Part shown: positions 24,301 through 31,832 of the stretch, piece by piece | How positions within the stretch are numbered: the first letter of the stretch is position 1 | Layout: every line of letters starts with the position of its first letter | Assembly (NCBI RefSeq): GCF_014195485.1 | Contig: NZ_JACIBU010000001.1 | Location: 2,046,001-2,110,000, forward strand | Length of the DNA: 64,000 bases | Direction of reading: 5' to 3' | From: Modestobacter versicolor | GTDB taxonomy: Bacteria > Actinomycetota > Actinomycetes > Mycobacteriales > Geodermatophilaceae | Notes under the pieces: generated by a model | Seen by the model: the letters and a program-made list of their open reading frames with translations, nothing else | What the model was told of the DNA's origin: nothing | The model's database searches: none | Program-made: the position numbers and the translations under genes

Positions 24301-26826
24301 GTGGAGCACCTCGCGCTGCAGATGGCCCGCACCCGGCTGGTCGCGCTGCTGGCCGTGGCGTTCGCCGTGCTGGGCGGCGCCGCCCTGGTGACCGCCACCG
24401 GCGTGCTGGGCGAGTCCGGCCTGCGCTCGCACGTCGACGCCGGCCGGTTCGCCGGGGCCGACGTCGTCGTCTCCGCCGACCAGACGCTGCCCGTCGCCGA
24501 GGACCTGGACACCGCGCTGCCCGAGCGGGCCCGCATCCCCGCCGACCTGGTCGACGAGCTGGCCGACCTGCCCGGCGTCACCGCCGCGGTCGGCGACCTC
24601 AGCTTCCCCGCGGCGCTGGTCGGCGCGGACGGGCAGGTCGTGCCCACCGTCGACCCGGCCGCCGCCGGGCACGGCTGGTCGTCGGTCGAGCTGACCGGTG
24701 ACGCCGCCCTGGACGGCTCGGCCCCCACCGGCACCGGCGAGGTCGCGCTCGGCAGCGACGTGGCCCCCGCCGCGTCCGTCGGCGACACCGTCGACCTGGT
24801 GGTCGCCGGGCAGTCCGCGCGCTACCGGGTCTCCGGCCTGGTCGAGGCCACCGGCCTCTTCTTCGCCGACGCCACCGCCGCGGACCTGGCCGAGCAGGCC
24901 GGGGCCGCCACACCCGGCGACGTCGACCTGATCGGGCTGCGCACCGAGCCGGGCACGACCGACGTCGTCGCCGATGCGGCCCGCGACCTGGTGGCCGGCA
25001 GCAGCCTGACCGTGGCCACCGGGGGCGACCGGGGGGACGTCGCCGAGCCCGGTGCCGCGGCCGCCCGCCCGCTGCTGCTGCTCCTGGCCGGCTCGCTGTC
25101 GGGCATCCTGCTGCTCGTCGTCGGGTTCGCCGTCGCCGGCGCGCTGGCCGTCTCGATCGCCGGGCAGCGCCGCGAGCTGGCCCTGCTGCGCGCCATTGGG
25201 GCGACCCCGCGGCAGATCCGCCGGCTCGCCGCCGGCCAGGCGCTGGCGATCGCCGCGGTCGCCGTCGTCCCGGGGGTGGCGCTGGGGTTCCTGCTCGCCG
25301 GGCAGATGCGCCGGCTGCTGGTCGACATCGGCATGCTGCCCGCCGGGCTGCCGCTCACCGTGAGCCCGCTGCCCGGGGTGGCCGCGGTGCTGCTGCTCGG
25401 CCTGGTCGTCTGGGTGGCGGCCCGCTCCGCCGCGTGGCGCACCTCGCGGCTGCCGGCCACCGAGGCGGTCAACGAGTCGCGCACCGAGCCGCGGGCGCCG
25501 TCCCGGGTGCGCACCCTGGTCGGCGGGCTGCTGGTCGTCGCGGCGACCGTCCTGTCGGTCACGCCGCTGTTCGTGCGCAGCCAGCTCGGCGCCGCCGTCG
25601 TCCCGCTGGGCGGGCTGATCGGCGCCATCGGCTTCGCGCTCGCCGCACCGGCGCTGCTCCGCGGCCTCGGCGACGTCGTCGCGCGGCGACTGCCCGCGGG
25701 GCTCTCGGCACCGAGCTGGCTGGCCGTGGCGAACCTGCGCGGCTACACGCTGCGGGTCGCCGGCGTGGTCGCGAGCCTGGCGATGGTCGTCGTCTTCGCG
25801 CTCACCTACACGCTCAGCACCACCACCGTGCTCAGCGCCGGGACCCGCGACGTCCGGGACGGCACGCTGGCGCAGTACACCGTCGGCGCCGACGCGCTGG
25901 GCGGCGTCCCCGCCGGGCTGGCGGGCGACGTGGCGGCCGTCCCCGGCGTCACCGCGGCGGTGCCCACGGCGAGCACGACGGTGCTGTGGGAGTACTCCGA
26001 GCTCGGCGACCCGACGGTGGAGTCCGGCACGGCGCTGGTGCTCGACCCGGCCGCACCCGAGGTGCTCGACCTCGGCGTCCGCGACGGCGACCTGGCCGGC
26101 CTGACCGGGGCGACCGTGGCCGTCGGCGACGACGTGGCCGAGGCCCGCGACGCCGGGCTCGGCGCCACGGTGGAGCTGGTGCTCGGCGACGGGGCGCCGG
26201 TGCAGGCGGAGGTGGTGGCCGTCTACGACCGGGTGCTCGGCTTCGGGCCGGTGGTGCTCTCGGCCGACCTGGCCGCCGGGCACCGGGACACCGGGCTCGC
26301 CGAGCAGCTCCTGGTGCGCACCGACGGCAGCGCCGCGGCCCGGGACGGGCTGGCCGCGCTGGTCGCCGACCGGCCGGGGGTCACCCTCACCGACGCCGCG
26401 CCCCGGGAGAGCTCGCTGGCCGACGCACCGGCCGAGGTCTGGCTGAACCTGGCCACGATCAGCGTGCTGATGGGCTACCTGGTGCTCAGCATCGCCAACA
26501 AGCTGGTCGCGGTCACCGCCCAGCGCCGGGCGGAGATCGCCGTCCTGCGGCTGACCGGCACCACGCCCCGGCAGGTGCGGTCGATGATGCGGCGCGAGGC
26601 GACGGTCATCGCGGCGGTGGCCCTGGCCGCGGGGCTGGCGCTCTCCGCCGTCGGCGTCCTGTCGCTCGGTGTGGGGTTCCTCGGCCGGCCGTGGCCCGCC
26701 GGGCCGTGGTGGCTGACCCCGGCGGCGGCGCTGGCGGTCGCGGCCATCGCCTTCCTCACCACCGAGCTGCCCACCCGGCGGGCGCTGCGCACGGAGCCCG
26801 CGTCGGCGCTGTCGCACGCGGGGTGA
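24301..26826 (+). CDS. FtsX/MacB-type ABC permease with large extracytoplasmic domain (system 1)
   Basis: 841 residues. One N-terminal helix, a large exported domain (about 35-250), then FtsX-like helices (LLLLAGSLSGILLLVVGFAV and so on), a second exported domain (about 510-700), and a final helix set. The conserved cytosolic loop RRELALLRAIGATPRQIRRL and its repeat RRAEIAVLRLTGTTPRQVRSM mark two FtsX domains fused in one chain, unlike the 451-residue permease of cassette 2. The start GTG at 24301 lies 3 bases after the ATPase stop. It forms the membrane half of the exporter controlled by the divergent kinase/regulator. Confidence 0.93.
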   Translation: MEHLALQMARTRLVALLAVAFAVLGGAALVTATGVLGESGLRSHVDAGRFAGADVVVSADQTLPVAEDLDTALPERARIPADLVDELADLPGVTAAVGDLSFPAALVGADGQVVPTVDPAAAGHGWSSVELTGDAALDGSAPTGTGEVALGSDVAPAASVGDTVDLVVAGQSARYRVSGLVEATGLFFADATAADLAEQAGAATPGDVDLIGLRTEPGTTDVVADAARDLVAGSSLTVATGGDRGDVAEPGAAAARPLLLLLAGSLSGILLLVVGFAVAGALAVSIAGQRRELALLRAIGATPRQIRRLAAGQALAIAAVAVVPGVALGFLLAGQMRRLLVDIGMLPAGLPLTVSPLPGVAAVLLLGLVVWVAARSAAWRTSRLPATEAVNESRTEPRAPSRVRTLVGGLLVVAATVLSVTPLFVRSQLGAAVVPLGGLIGAIGFALAAPALLRGLGDVVARRLPAGLSAPSWLAVANLRGYTLRVAGVVASLAMVVVFALTYTLSTTTVLSAGTRDVRDGTLAQYTVGADALGGVPAGLAGDVAAVPGVTAAVPTASTTVLWEYSELGDPTVESGTALVLDPAAPEVLDLGVRDGDLAGLTGATVAVGDDVAEARDAGLGATVELVLGDGAPVQAEVVAVYDRVLGFGPVVLSADLAAGHRDTGLAEQLLVRTDGSAAARDGLAALVADRPGVTLTDAAPRESSLADAPAEVWLNLATISVLMGYLVLSIANKLVAVTAQRRAEIAVLRLTGTTPRQVRSMMRREATVIAAVALAAGLALSAVGVLSLGVGFLGRPWPAGPWWLTPAAALAVAAIAFLTTELPTRRALRTEPASALSHAG

Positions 26827-26860
26827 AGGATCGTGGTCCAGCGCTCTCCAGGAGGACTCG

Positions 26861-27895
26861 ATGGCACGCCCGCTCCCCCCGCTCCCCACCACGGTCGTCG
26901 GCAGCCTGCCCCAGCCCGACTGGCTGATCGACCGCGACCGGCTCGGCCACCAGTTCCCCCCGCGGGTGCGGGCCAAGGAGCTGTGGCGGGTGCCGGTGGA
27001 GTTCCTGCAGGAGGCCCAGGACGACGCCACGCTGGCGACCATCCGGGCGCAGGAGGTGGCCGGGCTGGACATCATCGGCGACGGCGAGATCCGCCGGGAG
27101 TCCTACTCCAACCACTTCGCCACGGCGCTCGAGGGGCTGGACCTCGACCACCCGGGCAGCGTGCGCAACCGGTCGGGCATCGACATCCCGGCGCCGCGGG
27201 TCGTCGGTGACATCCGGCGGCCCGCGGCGGTGCAGGTCGACGACGTCCGGTTCCTCCGCGCGGCCACCGACCGGGCGGTGAAGATCACCGTGCCGGGGCC
27301 GTTCACCATGGCGCAGCAGGCGCAGGACGACCACTACGGCGACGACCGCGCGCTGGCGCTGGCCTACGCCGAGGTGGTGCGGGCGGAGATCGCCGACCTG
27401 TTCGCCGCCGGGGCCGACATCGTGCAGCTCGACGAGCCGTGGCTGCAGGCCCGCCCCGAGGTGGCCCGCCGCTACGGCGTCGAGGTGCTGAGCGCGGCGC
27501 TCGAGGGCGCCCCCGGCCCGGTGCACGTGCACGTCTGCTTCGGCTACGCGGCGATGGTGGCCGACCGGCCCGAGGGCTACTCGGTGCTGCCCCAGCTCGC
27601 CGACGTGCCGGCCGCGGCGATCTCGATCGAGACGGCGCAGTCGCACCTGGACCCGGCCACGCTCGCGCCGCTGCGCGGCAAGGGCGTCGCGCTCGGCGTG
27701 CTCGACCTGTCGACGCCGGAGGTGGAGACCCCGGAGGTGATCGCCGACCGGGTGCGCCGGGCGCTGGACCACGTCGACGTCGACACCCTCGTGCTGTCCA
27801 GCGACTGCGGGCTGAAGTACCTGCCGCGCGAGTCGGCGGCGGGCAAGATGCGCGCGCTCGCCGAGGCGGCGGCCGTGCTGCGCACCGAGCTGTGA
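26861..27895 (+). CDS. MetE-like cobalamin-independent methionine synthase C-terminal-domain protein
   Basis: 344 residues, about half the length of MetE, so it is a stand-alone catalytic barrel. The N-terminus TTVVGSLPQPDWL and the GDGEIRRESYSNHF segment match this family. Zinc ligands are visible: His224 and Cys226 in VHVHVCFGY, Glu257 in SIETAQ, and Cys316 in SSDCGLKYLP. Such proteins transfer methyl groups to thiols; the true acceptor (homocysteine or another thiol) and donor are not shown by the sequence. AGGAGG lies 7 bases before the ATG. It begins 34 bases after the ABC permease stop and may be read from that promoter or its own. Confidence 0.9.
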   Translation: MARPLPPLPTTVVGSLPQPDWLIDRDRLGHQFPPRVRAKELWRVPVEFLQEAQDDATLATIRAQEVAGLDIIGDGEIRRESYSNHFATALEGLDLDHPGSVRNRSGIDIPAPRVVGDIRRPAAVQVDDVRFLRAATDRAVKITVPGPFTMAQQAQDDHYGDDRALALAYAEVVRAEIADLFAAGADIVQLDEPWLQARPEVARRYGVEVLSAALEGAPGPVHVHVCFGYAAMVADRPEGYSVLPQLADVPAAAISIETAQSHLDPATLAPLRGKGVALGVLDLSTPEVETPEVIADRVRRALDHVDVDTLVLSSDCGLKYLPRESAAGKMRALAEAAAVLRTEL

Positions 27896-27900
27896 TCCCC

Positions 27901-27928
27901 GCGCCGCCGGGAATGGCCCCGGCGGCGC
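27901..27928 (+). terminator. 11-bp hairpin after the MetE-like gene
   Basis: A perfect inverted repeat (27901-27911 and 27918-27928) with a 6-base loop, 5 bases after the stop codon and 16 bases before the next ATG. Confidence 0.65.
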
Positions 27929-27944
27929 GGCGATTGCCGCAGGC

Positions 27945-28637
27945 ATGACGACGATCGGACTCATCGGCAGCGGGAACATCGGCAGCACCGTCGCTCGGCT
28001 GGCGGTCGCCGCCGGCCACGACGTGGTGCTCAGCAACAGCCGCGGCCCCGAGACGCTCGGCGACCTGGTGGCCGAGCTGGGGCCGCGCGCCCGGGCGGCG
28101 ACGGCGGCCGAGGCGGCGGAGGCCGGCGACCTCGTGGTGGTCACCGTGCCGCTCAAGAACTACAAGGAGGTGCCGGTCGAGCCGCTGCGCGGCAAGGTCG
28201 TCATCGACACGAACAACTACTACCCCGACCGCGACGGGCACTTCCCCGAGCTCGACGACGAGTCGACGACGACCAGCGAGCTGCTGCAGGCGCACCTGCC
28301 CGAGTCGCACGTGGTGAAGGCGTTCAACTCCATCTTCGTCGACCAGCTCGGCACCCTGGACCGGCCCAGCGGCGACCCGGAGCGGTCCGTGCTCCCGATC
28401 GCCGGCGACGACGCAGCGGCCAAGCAGACGGTGGCGGAGTTCCTCGACCAGATCGGCTACGACGCCCACGACGTGGGTCCGCTGTCGGAGGGCTGGCGCT
28501 TCCAGCGCGACACCGCCGCCTACGTGATGCTCTACGCCGTGCCCGGCCCGGACGCTCCCAAGGGGCCCGGGCAGCAGGTCACCCGCGAGACGCTGACCGA
28601 GAAGCTGACCGCCGCGAAGCGCTACCGCGACATGTGA
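27945..28637 (+). CDS. NADPH-dependent F420 reductase-like / NAD(P)-binding protein (COG2085 type)
   Basis: 230 residues. The N-terminal Rossmann turn is IGLIGSGNIGSTVARLAVAAGH, followed by the SNSRGPE loop that in this family binds the NADP 2'-phosphate, then VVTVPLKNYKEVP, VIDTNNYYPDRDG and VKAFNSIFVDQL. These match the F420H2:NADP oxidoreductase-like family, which in actinobacteria reduces F420 or an unknown substrate with NADPH. The ATG at 27945 has no strong ribosome binding site. It is followed by a perfect terminator, one of two identical copies. Confidence 0.9.
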   Translation: MTTIGLIGSGNIGSTVARLAVAAGHDVVLSNSRGPETLGDLVAELGPRARAATAAEAAEAGDLVVVTVPLKNYKEVPVEPLRGKVVIDTNNYYPDRDGHFPELDDESTTTSELLQAHLPESHVVKAFNSIFVDQLGTLDRPSGDPERSVLPIAGDDAAAKQTVAEFLDQIGYDAHDVGPLSEGWRFQRDTAAYVMLYAVPGPDAPKGPGQQVTRETLTEKLTAAKRYRDM

Positions 28638-28682
28638 GGAACGCACGGAGGGCCCGGTCTCCAGACCGGGCCCTCCGTGGTG
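28638..28682 (+). repeat. 45-bp terminator repeat, copy 1
   Basis: A perfect 17-bp stem (arms 28644-28660 and 28663-28679, CC centre) starting right after a stop codon. The 45-base stretch 28638-28682 is identical, base for base, to 29385-29429. It lies in direct orientation on the other side of the acidic-protein gene. Confidence 0.92.
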
Positions 28683-28703
28683 CCAGCGGCGGGATGGCGC
28701 CCG

Positions 28704-28709
28704 TACGGT
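28704..28709 (+). promoter_or_regulatory. -10 hexamer (TACGGT) for the repeat-flanked acidic-protein gene
   Basis: TACGGT ends 6 bases before the GTG at 28716, the spacing expected for a transcript that begins at the start codon. Confidence 0.5.
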
Positions 28710-28715
28710 CGCGGC

Positions 28716-29345
28716 GTGGCTGATGACGATTTCACCCCATGGACCCCCGCAGGCGCGGCGCGGCTCCGAGCAGCTGCGGCCGAGCTGGGGGCGGCCATCA
28801 CCGCGCACGCGAGCGCAGTGACAGCGGTGACGACGAACGCCGGTATCTCCGACGTCTTCGCGGCGACCGACCGCCTGCTCCCGGCGGTGCTGGCCTACGC
28901 CGACGCGCAGTTCGAGTACACCGGGAACGGCTTCCCCTTCGGCGTCCTGCACCAGTTCGCTGAGCAGGACGACGCGGACGGCCCTGAGGACGAGCCGGAG
29001 CCCGCGCCCGGCATCTCCGTGCTCGAGCGGCACGACTACCAGGTCACCGACGAGGACGCCGTGCTGGCCGCCGGGCGTCGCGCCTACCGGGACGCATGGC
29101 CGGAGGACGACGAGGCCGCGGCAGCCGCGGACGTCACGCACCTCGGCCGCGCGCTGTACCAGATCGCGCACGTCGACGGCTGGAGTGCCCTGGACGAGGT
29201 GGAGGGCCTCAGCGTGACCGGCGGGGCCGTCGTCGTGGTGGCGCGCGACGAGGTCCTCGGCCCGGATCCGGACGAGTGGCCGGAGCAGCTCTTCGACGAT
29301 GGCGGCCAGCGCCTCTACGAGCAGAGGGACGTCTTCTCCGGCTAG
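28716..29345 (+). CDS. acidic cytosolic protein of unknown function, flanked by identical 45-bp terminators
   Basis: 209 residues with no signal or membrane helix. The N-terminal half is helical and Ala-rich (ARLRAAAAELGAAITAHASA), followed by AYADAQFEYTGNGFPFGV, then a run of acidic residues (about 88-103) and a second domain ending QRLYEQRDVFSG. I recognise no family. The layout (helical half, acidic hinge, small mixed domain) recalls immunity or SMI-like cytosolic proteins, but this is only an impression. The GTG start at 28716 lacks a ribosome binding site and follows a -10 element. Base usage matches its neighbours, so recent foreign origin is not evident despite the flanking repeats. 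Confidence 0.8.
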   Translation: MADDDFTPWTPAGAARLRAAAAELGAAITAHASAVTAVTTNAGISDVFAATDRLLPAVLAYADAQFEYTGNGFPFGVLHQFAEQDDADGPEDEPEPAPGISVLERHDYQVTDEDAVLAAGRRAYRDAWPEDDEAAAAADVTHLGRALYQIAHVDGWSALDEVEGLSVTGGAVVVVARDEVLGPDPDEWPEQLFDDGGQRLYEQRDVFSG

Positions 29346-29384
29346 GTCGTCGACGCGCCCGCCGCCCGCGCGCGGCCCGGGGGC

Positions 29385-29429
29385 GGAACGCACGGAGGGC
29401 CCGGTCTCCAGACCGGGCCCTCCGTGGTG
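29385..29429 (+). repeat. 45-bp terminator repeat, copy 2
   Basis: Identical to 28638-28682; the 17-bp stem has arms 29391-29407 and 29410-29426. Here it lies between convergent genes and can terminate both the acidic-protein mRNA and tmRNA, whose 3' end is 13 bases away. Confidence 0.92.
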
Positions 29430-29441
29430 GAACTAGGGGGG

Positions 29442-29814
29442 TGGAGGCGGCGGGAATCGAACCCGCGTCCTGCGACGCATCACCAGGGCTTCTCCGAGCG
29501 CAGTCCGCTCTGTCTCTGCTCGACCCCACCGATCCCGCGAACAAGTCGGTGTGACGGGCCCAGTCACTGTTTGGTGTCCCGCACGTACCCGCGACCGGTA
29601 CGTGCAGTGAGTCATCTAGCTGATGCCAGGATCCGGGTCGATGACGAACCCGGGCTGACAGACTCGCCTAGCTGCTGTTAGGCAGCGAGAGCGAAGTCGC
29701 GCTGACTGGAGTCGGCGCTTGTGTTTTTTGCAACGCGTGGTTAACGAGCTCATCGTTGCCTTCCTCGGCTCGCTTCCCCTGGTCACCCGACCGCAGTCGA
29801 GACCAATCGCCCCC
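29442..29814 (-). ncRNA. ssrA: transfer-messenger RNA (tmRNA)
   Basis: The RNA rescues stalled ribosomes with SmpB. Its 5' end GGGGGCG (from 29814) pairs with the 3' CGCCTCC (29449-29443), including one G-U, to form a 7-bp tRNA-like acceptor stem. GGTTCGATTCCC near the 3' end is the T-arm. The tag frame starts at GCA (29731) and reads AKNTSADSSQRDFALAA, then TAA (29680-29678). The ALAA end is the proteolysis degron. The genome does not encode a full CCA at the 3' end. A -10-like TAGGCT (29838-29833) implies a short leader cut by RNase P. Terminator copy 2 lies just downstream. Confidence 0.97.
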
Positions 29815-29879
29815 CTGTTGAGTTGTGCAGTGAGCCTAACGGCACGCCGCCGCCGGGTGTTCCCCGGCGTCCCGGCGCG

Positions 29880-30413
29880 TCACGACCGGCGCTCCCACCA
29901 GCGCACCTCGGCGATCGTGCCGTCCGCCCGCGGCGAGGTCTCGACGCCCAGGTCGGTGAAGCCGGCCCGGGCGGCGACCCGCGCGCTGGCCTCGTTGTCC
30001 GGCAGCATGCCCAGCCGCACGCACGGGTGCCCGGCGTCGAGCAGCCAGCCGGTCATCAGCCGCACCGCCGCGACCGCCATCCCCCGCCCGCGGCCGGCCG
30101 GCAGCAGCGCGTAGCCGACCGCGGGCTCTGGCGAGCGCTCCACGGTCAGCGCCGCCATGCCGAGCACCTCGCCGTCGGGTGAGCAGACCGCGTACCGCTG
30201 GCCGGTCCAGGTCCGCGCTCGCTCGGCGACCTCCGCCATCCGGAGCCGGGCGGCATCCTCGGTGAGGTGCGGCGGGTGGGTGGTCCACCGGATCACCTCG
30301 GGGTCGCGGGACAGCGCCTGCTCCAGCGTCCAGTCCTCCGCCGTCATCGCCCGCAGCACGACGCCATCGTCCGCGAGGGTCCCCGGCGGGGCGGCCAGCA
30401 GCGACCGGGGCAC
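29880..30413 (-). CDS. GNAT-family N-acetyltransferase (RimJ/RimL type)
   Basis: 177 residues. VVLRAMTAEDWTLEQAL opens the GNAT fold as in RimJ/RimL-like enzymes. The acetyl-CoA pyrophosphate loop is LLPAGRGRGMAVAAVRLMTGW, and the C-terminal RLGMLPDNEASARVAARAGF is the helix that caps the CoA. It transfers an acetyl group from acetyl-CoA to an amine, either a protein N-terminus or a small molecule. The ATG at 30413 begins 2 bases after the corA stop, so it is a likely operon partner. It ends 65 bases before the start of tmRNA, read on the same strand. Confidence 0.92.
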   Translation of the reverse strand: MPRSLLAAPPGTLADDGVVLRAMTAEDWTLEQALSRDPEVIRWTTHPPHLTEDAARLRMAEVAERARTWTGQRYAVCSPDGEVLGMAALTVERSPEPAVGYALLPAGRGRGMAVAAVRLMTGWLLDAGHPCVRLGMLPDNEASARVAARAGFTDLGVETSPRADGTIAEVRWWERRS

Positions 30414-30415
30414 GC

Positions 30416-31573
30416 TCAGATCCAGTCGCGGCGCTTGAACACGACGTACAGCACCACGCTGACGAGGCCCATCAGCACGACGGCCATCGGGTAGCCCAGC
30501 CGCCAGTCCAGCTCCGGCATGTGGGTGAAGTTCATCCCGTAGACCGTGCCGACCAGGGTGGGCGCGAACAGGATGGCCGCCCAGGCGGAGATCTTCTTGA
30601 CCTCCTCGCCCTGGGCCAGCGACGTCTCGGTGAGCTCGCGGATCTCCTCGTTCTGCCGCTGGGCGACCAGCGTGGCGTTCACGGTGAGGATGTCGCGCAG
30701 CTGCAGCCGGAAGCCCTCCACCCGCTCCACGACCTGGGTCACGTGGTCGGCGACGTCGCGCAGGTAGCTGCGCAGCTCCTCGTCGACGCCGTACTTCTCG
30801 AACCCGGCGGAGATGGCGGCGAGGATCCCGGTGAGCGGCTGGGCGGCCCGCTGGAAGTCCACGACCTCCTGGGACAGCTCGTAGATGCGCCGCGAGGCAC
30901 CGGGGTCGCCGCTGAAGACCTCGACCTCGATCTCGTCGATGTCGTTCTCCAGGCCGGCGACCACCGGGGCGTACCCGTCGACGACGGCGTCCAGGATCGC
31001 GTAGAGCACCGCCTCGCTCCCCCGGGCCAACAGGTCCGGCGAGCTCTCCAGCCGGCGGCGCACCCGGGACAGGTCCGGCGACTCGCTGTGCCGGACGGTG
31101 ATCGCGAAGTCCTTGCCGAGGAACAGGTGCAGCTCCCCGAACTCCACCTCCTCCTTGGCGTCGAGGTACCGGGCGGCCTTGAGGACGACGAACAGCGTGT
31201 CGCCGTACCGCTCGAACTTCGGCCGCTGGTGGGCCTGGATCGCGTCCTCGACGGCCAGGTCGGGCAGCCCGTACTGCTCGGCGAGCTCGCCCAGCTCCGC
31301 CGGGTCGGGCCGGTAGAGCCCCAGCCAGACCATCCGGTCATCGAAGCCGTCGGTCAGCCACTCGTGGCTCTCCGCCGGGGTGGCGGGGGTGGCGATCCGC
31401 CGGCCGCCGGCGTAGACGGCGTTGTCGACCACGCGCGACGGCCGCTCGGCGGCGGTCACGACCGGGGCGGGCCGGTCCGGCAGGCGCGCCGGGACGACGG
31501 CGCGCGGCCGGCGGGTGAGGGTGGACAGGGCGGCGCGCGGTGCGCTGCGCGCGAGGCGACGACGGTCGGACAC
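30416..31573 (-). CDS. corA: CorA-family Mg2+/Co2+ channel
   Basis: 385 residues. The N-terminal cytosolic domain (LYRPDPAELGELAEQYGLP to FGKDFAITVRH-like strand) leads to a long stalk helix and two C-terminal helices. The CorA signature YGMNFTHMPEL (GMN) sits between them, and the basic C-terminus is FKRRDWI. CorA pentamers admit Mg2+ and are gated by cytosolic Mg2+. The first 60 residues are a Pro/Arg-rich extension. The GTG start at 31573 has GGGAG upstream. The 259-base leader holds a well-formed small ORF with proline codons, suggesting Mg2+-responsive attenuation. Confidence 0.94.
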   Translation of the reverse strand: MSDRRRLARSAPRAALSTLTRRPRAVVPARLPDRPAPVVTAAERPSRVVDNAVYAGGRRIATPATPAESHEWLTDGFDDRMVWLGLYRPDPAELGELAEQYGLPDLAVEDAIQAHQRPKFERYGDTLFVVLKAARYLDAKEEVEFGELHLFLGKDFAITVRHSESPDLSRVRRRLESSPDLLARGSEAVLYAILDAVVDGYAPVVAGLENDIDEIEVEVFSGDPGASRRIYELSQEVVDFQRAAQPLTGILAAISAGFEKYGVDEELRSYLRDVADHVTQVVERVEGFRLQLRDILTVNATLVAQRQNEEIRELTETSLAQGEEVKKISAWAAILFAPTLVGTVYGMNFTHMPELDWRLGYPMAVVLMGLVSVVLYVVFKRRDWI

Positions 31574-31659
31574 GACGGACTCCCGGGAGGGCGCTGGGGC
31601 AGGGACGCCGGAGCGGTCCCCGCACGCCGCGCCGCCGGGTCAGGCGTCGACCGGGAGCG

Positions 31660-31707
31660 TCAGCAGGAGGGGACCTCGGGACTGTGACTGGGGGGCTCGG
31701 TGCGCAT
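31660..31707 (-). CDS. 15-codon proline-rich leader peptide ORF upstream of corA
   Basis: The frame reads MRTEPPSHSPEVPSC, with four prolines in fifteen residues, and stops at 31662-31660. Its ATG has a near-perfect ribosome binding site (GGAGGTGA, 31723-31716) 8 bases upstream, the best in this part of the window. It ends 86 bases before the corA GTG. The gap can fold a hairpin with the pairing GCGGGGAC to GTCCCTGC. In Salmonella, mgtA and corA have leader peptides (mgtL, corL) whose translation sets transcription of the channel gene; mgtL works through proline codons at low Mg2+. The same logic here is inference. Confidence 0.6.
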   Translation of the reverse strand: MRTEPPSHSPEVPSC

Positions 31708-31806
31708 CTGCCCGGTCACCTCCCGACGTCCTGGGTGCCCCGGCTGGTCCGCGGGCCGTCGTCCATCGTGACACGCCCGGCCGGACCCGGGCACCCCCGC
31801 CGCCCG

Positions 31807-31827
31807 ACCGGGTGGTGAACACCCGGT
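31807..31827 (-). terminator. short hairpin after the DASS carrier gene
   Basis: An 8-bp stem (ACCGGGTG at 31807-31814, CACCCGGT at 31820-31827) with a 5-base loop, beginning 5 bases past the carrier stop codon. Confidence 0.5.
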
Positions 31828-31832
31828 GCCGG

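Noticed and set aside
21949-27075. A very long open frame on the minus strand across the ABC exporter genes
   Set aside because: Only its first part (21949-23196) has kinase motifs. The rest is antisense to clear genes with MacB and FtsX motifs and has the low-complexity Arg/Gly/Pro composition of high-GC shadow frames.
29442-29470. A tRNA gene, suggested by a T-arm sequence GGTTCGATTCCC
   Set aside because: The 5' half pairs over 370 bases away and a tag ORF lies between; this is tmRNA.
31574-31832. An M-box Mg2+ riboswitch before corA
   Set aside because: A few short segments resemble M-box pieces, but the core pattern could not be assembled, and the ATG-proline ORF with its ribosome binding site explains the segment better. 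A covariance-model search would settle it.
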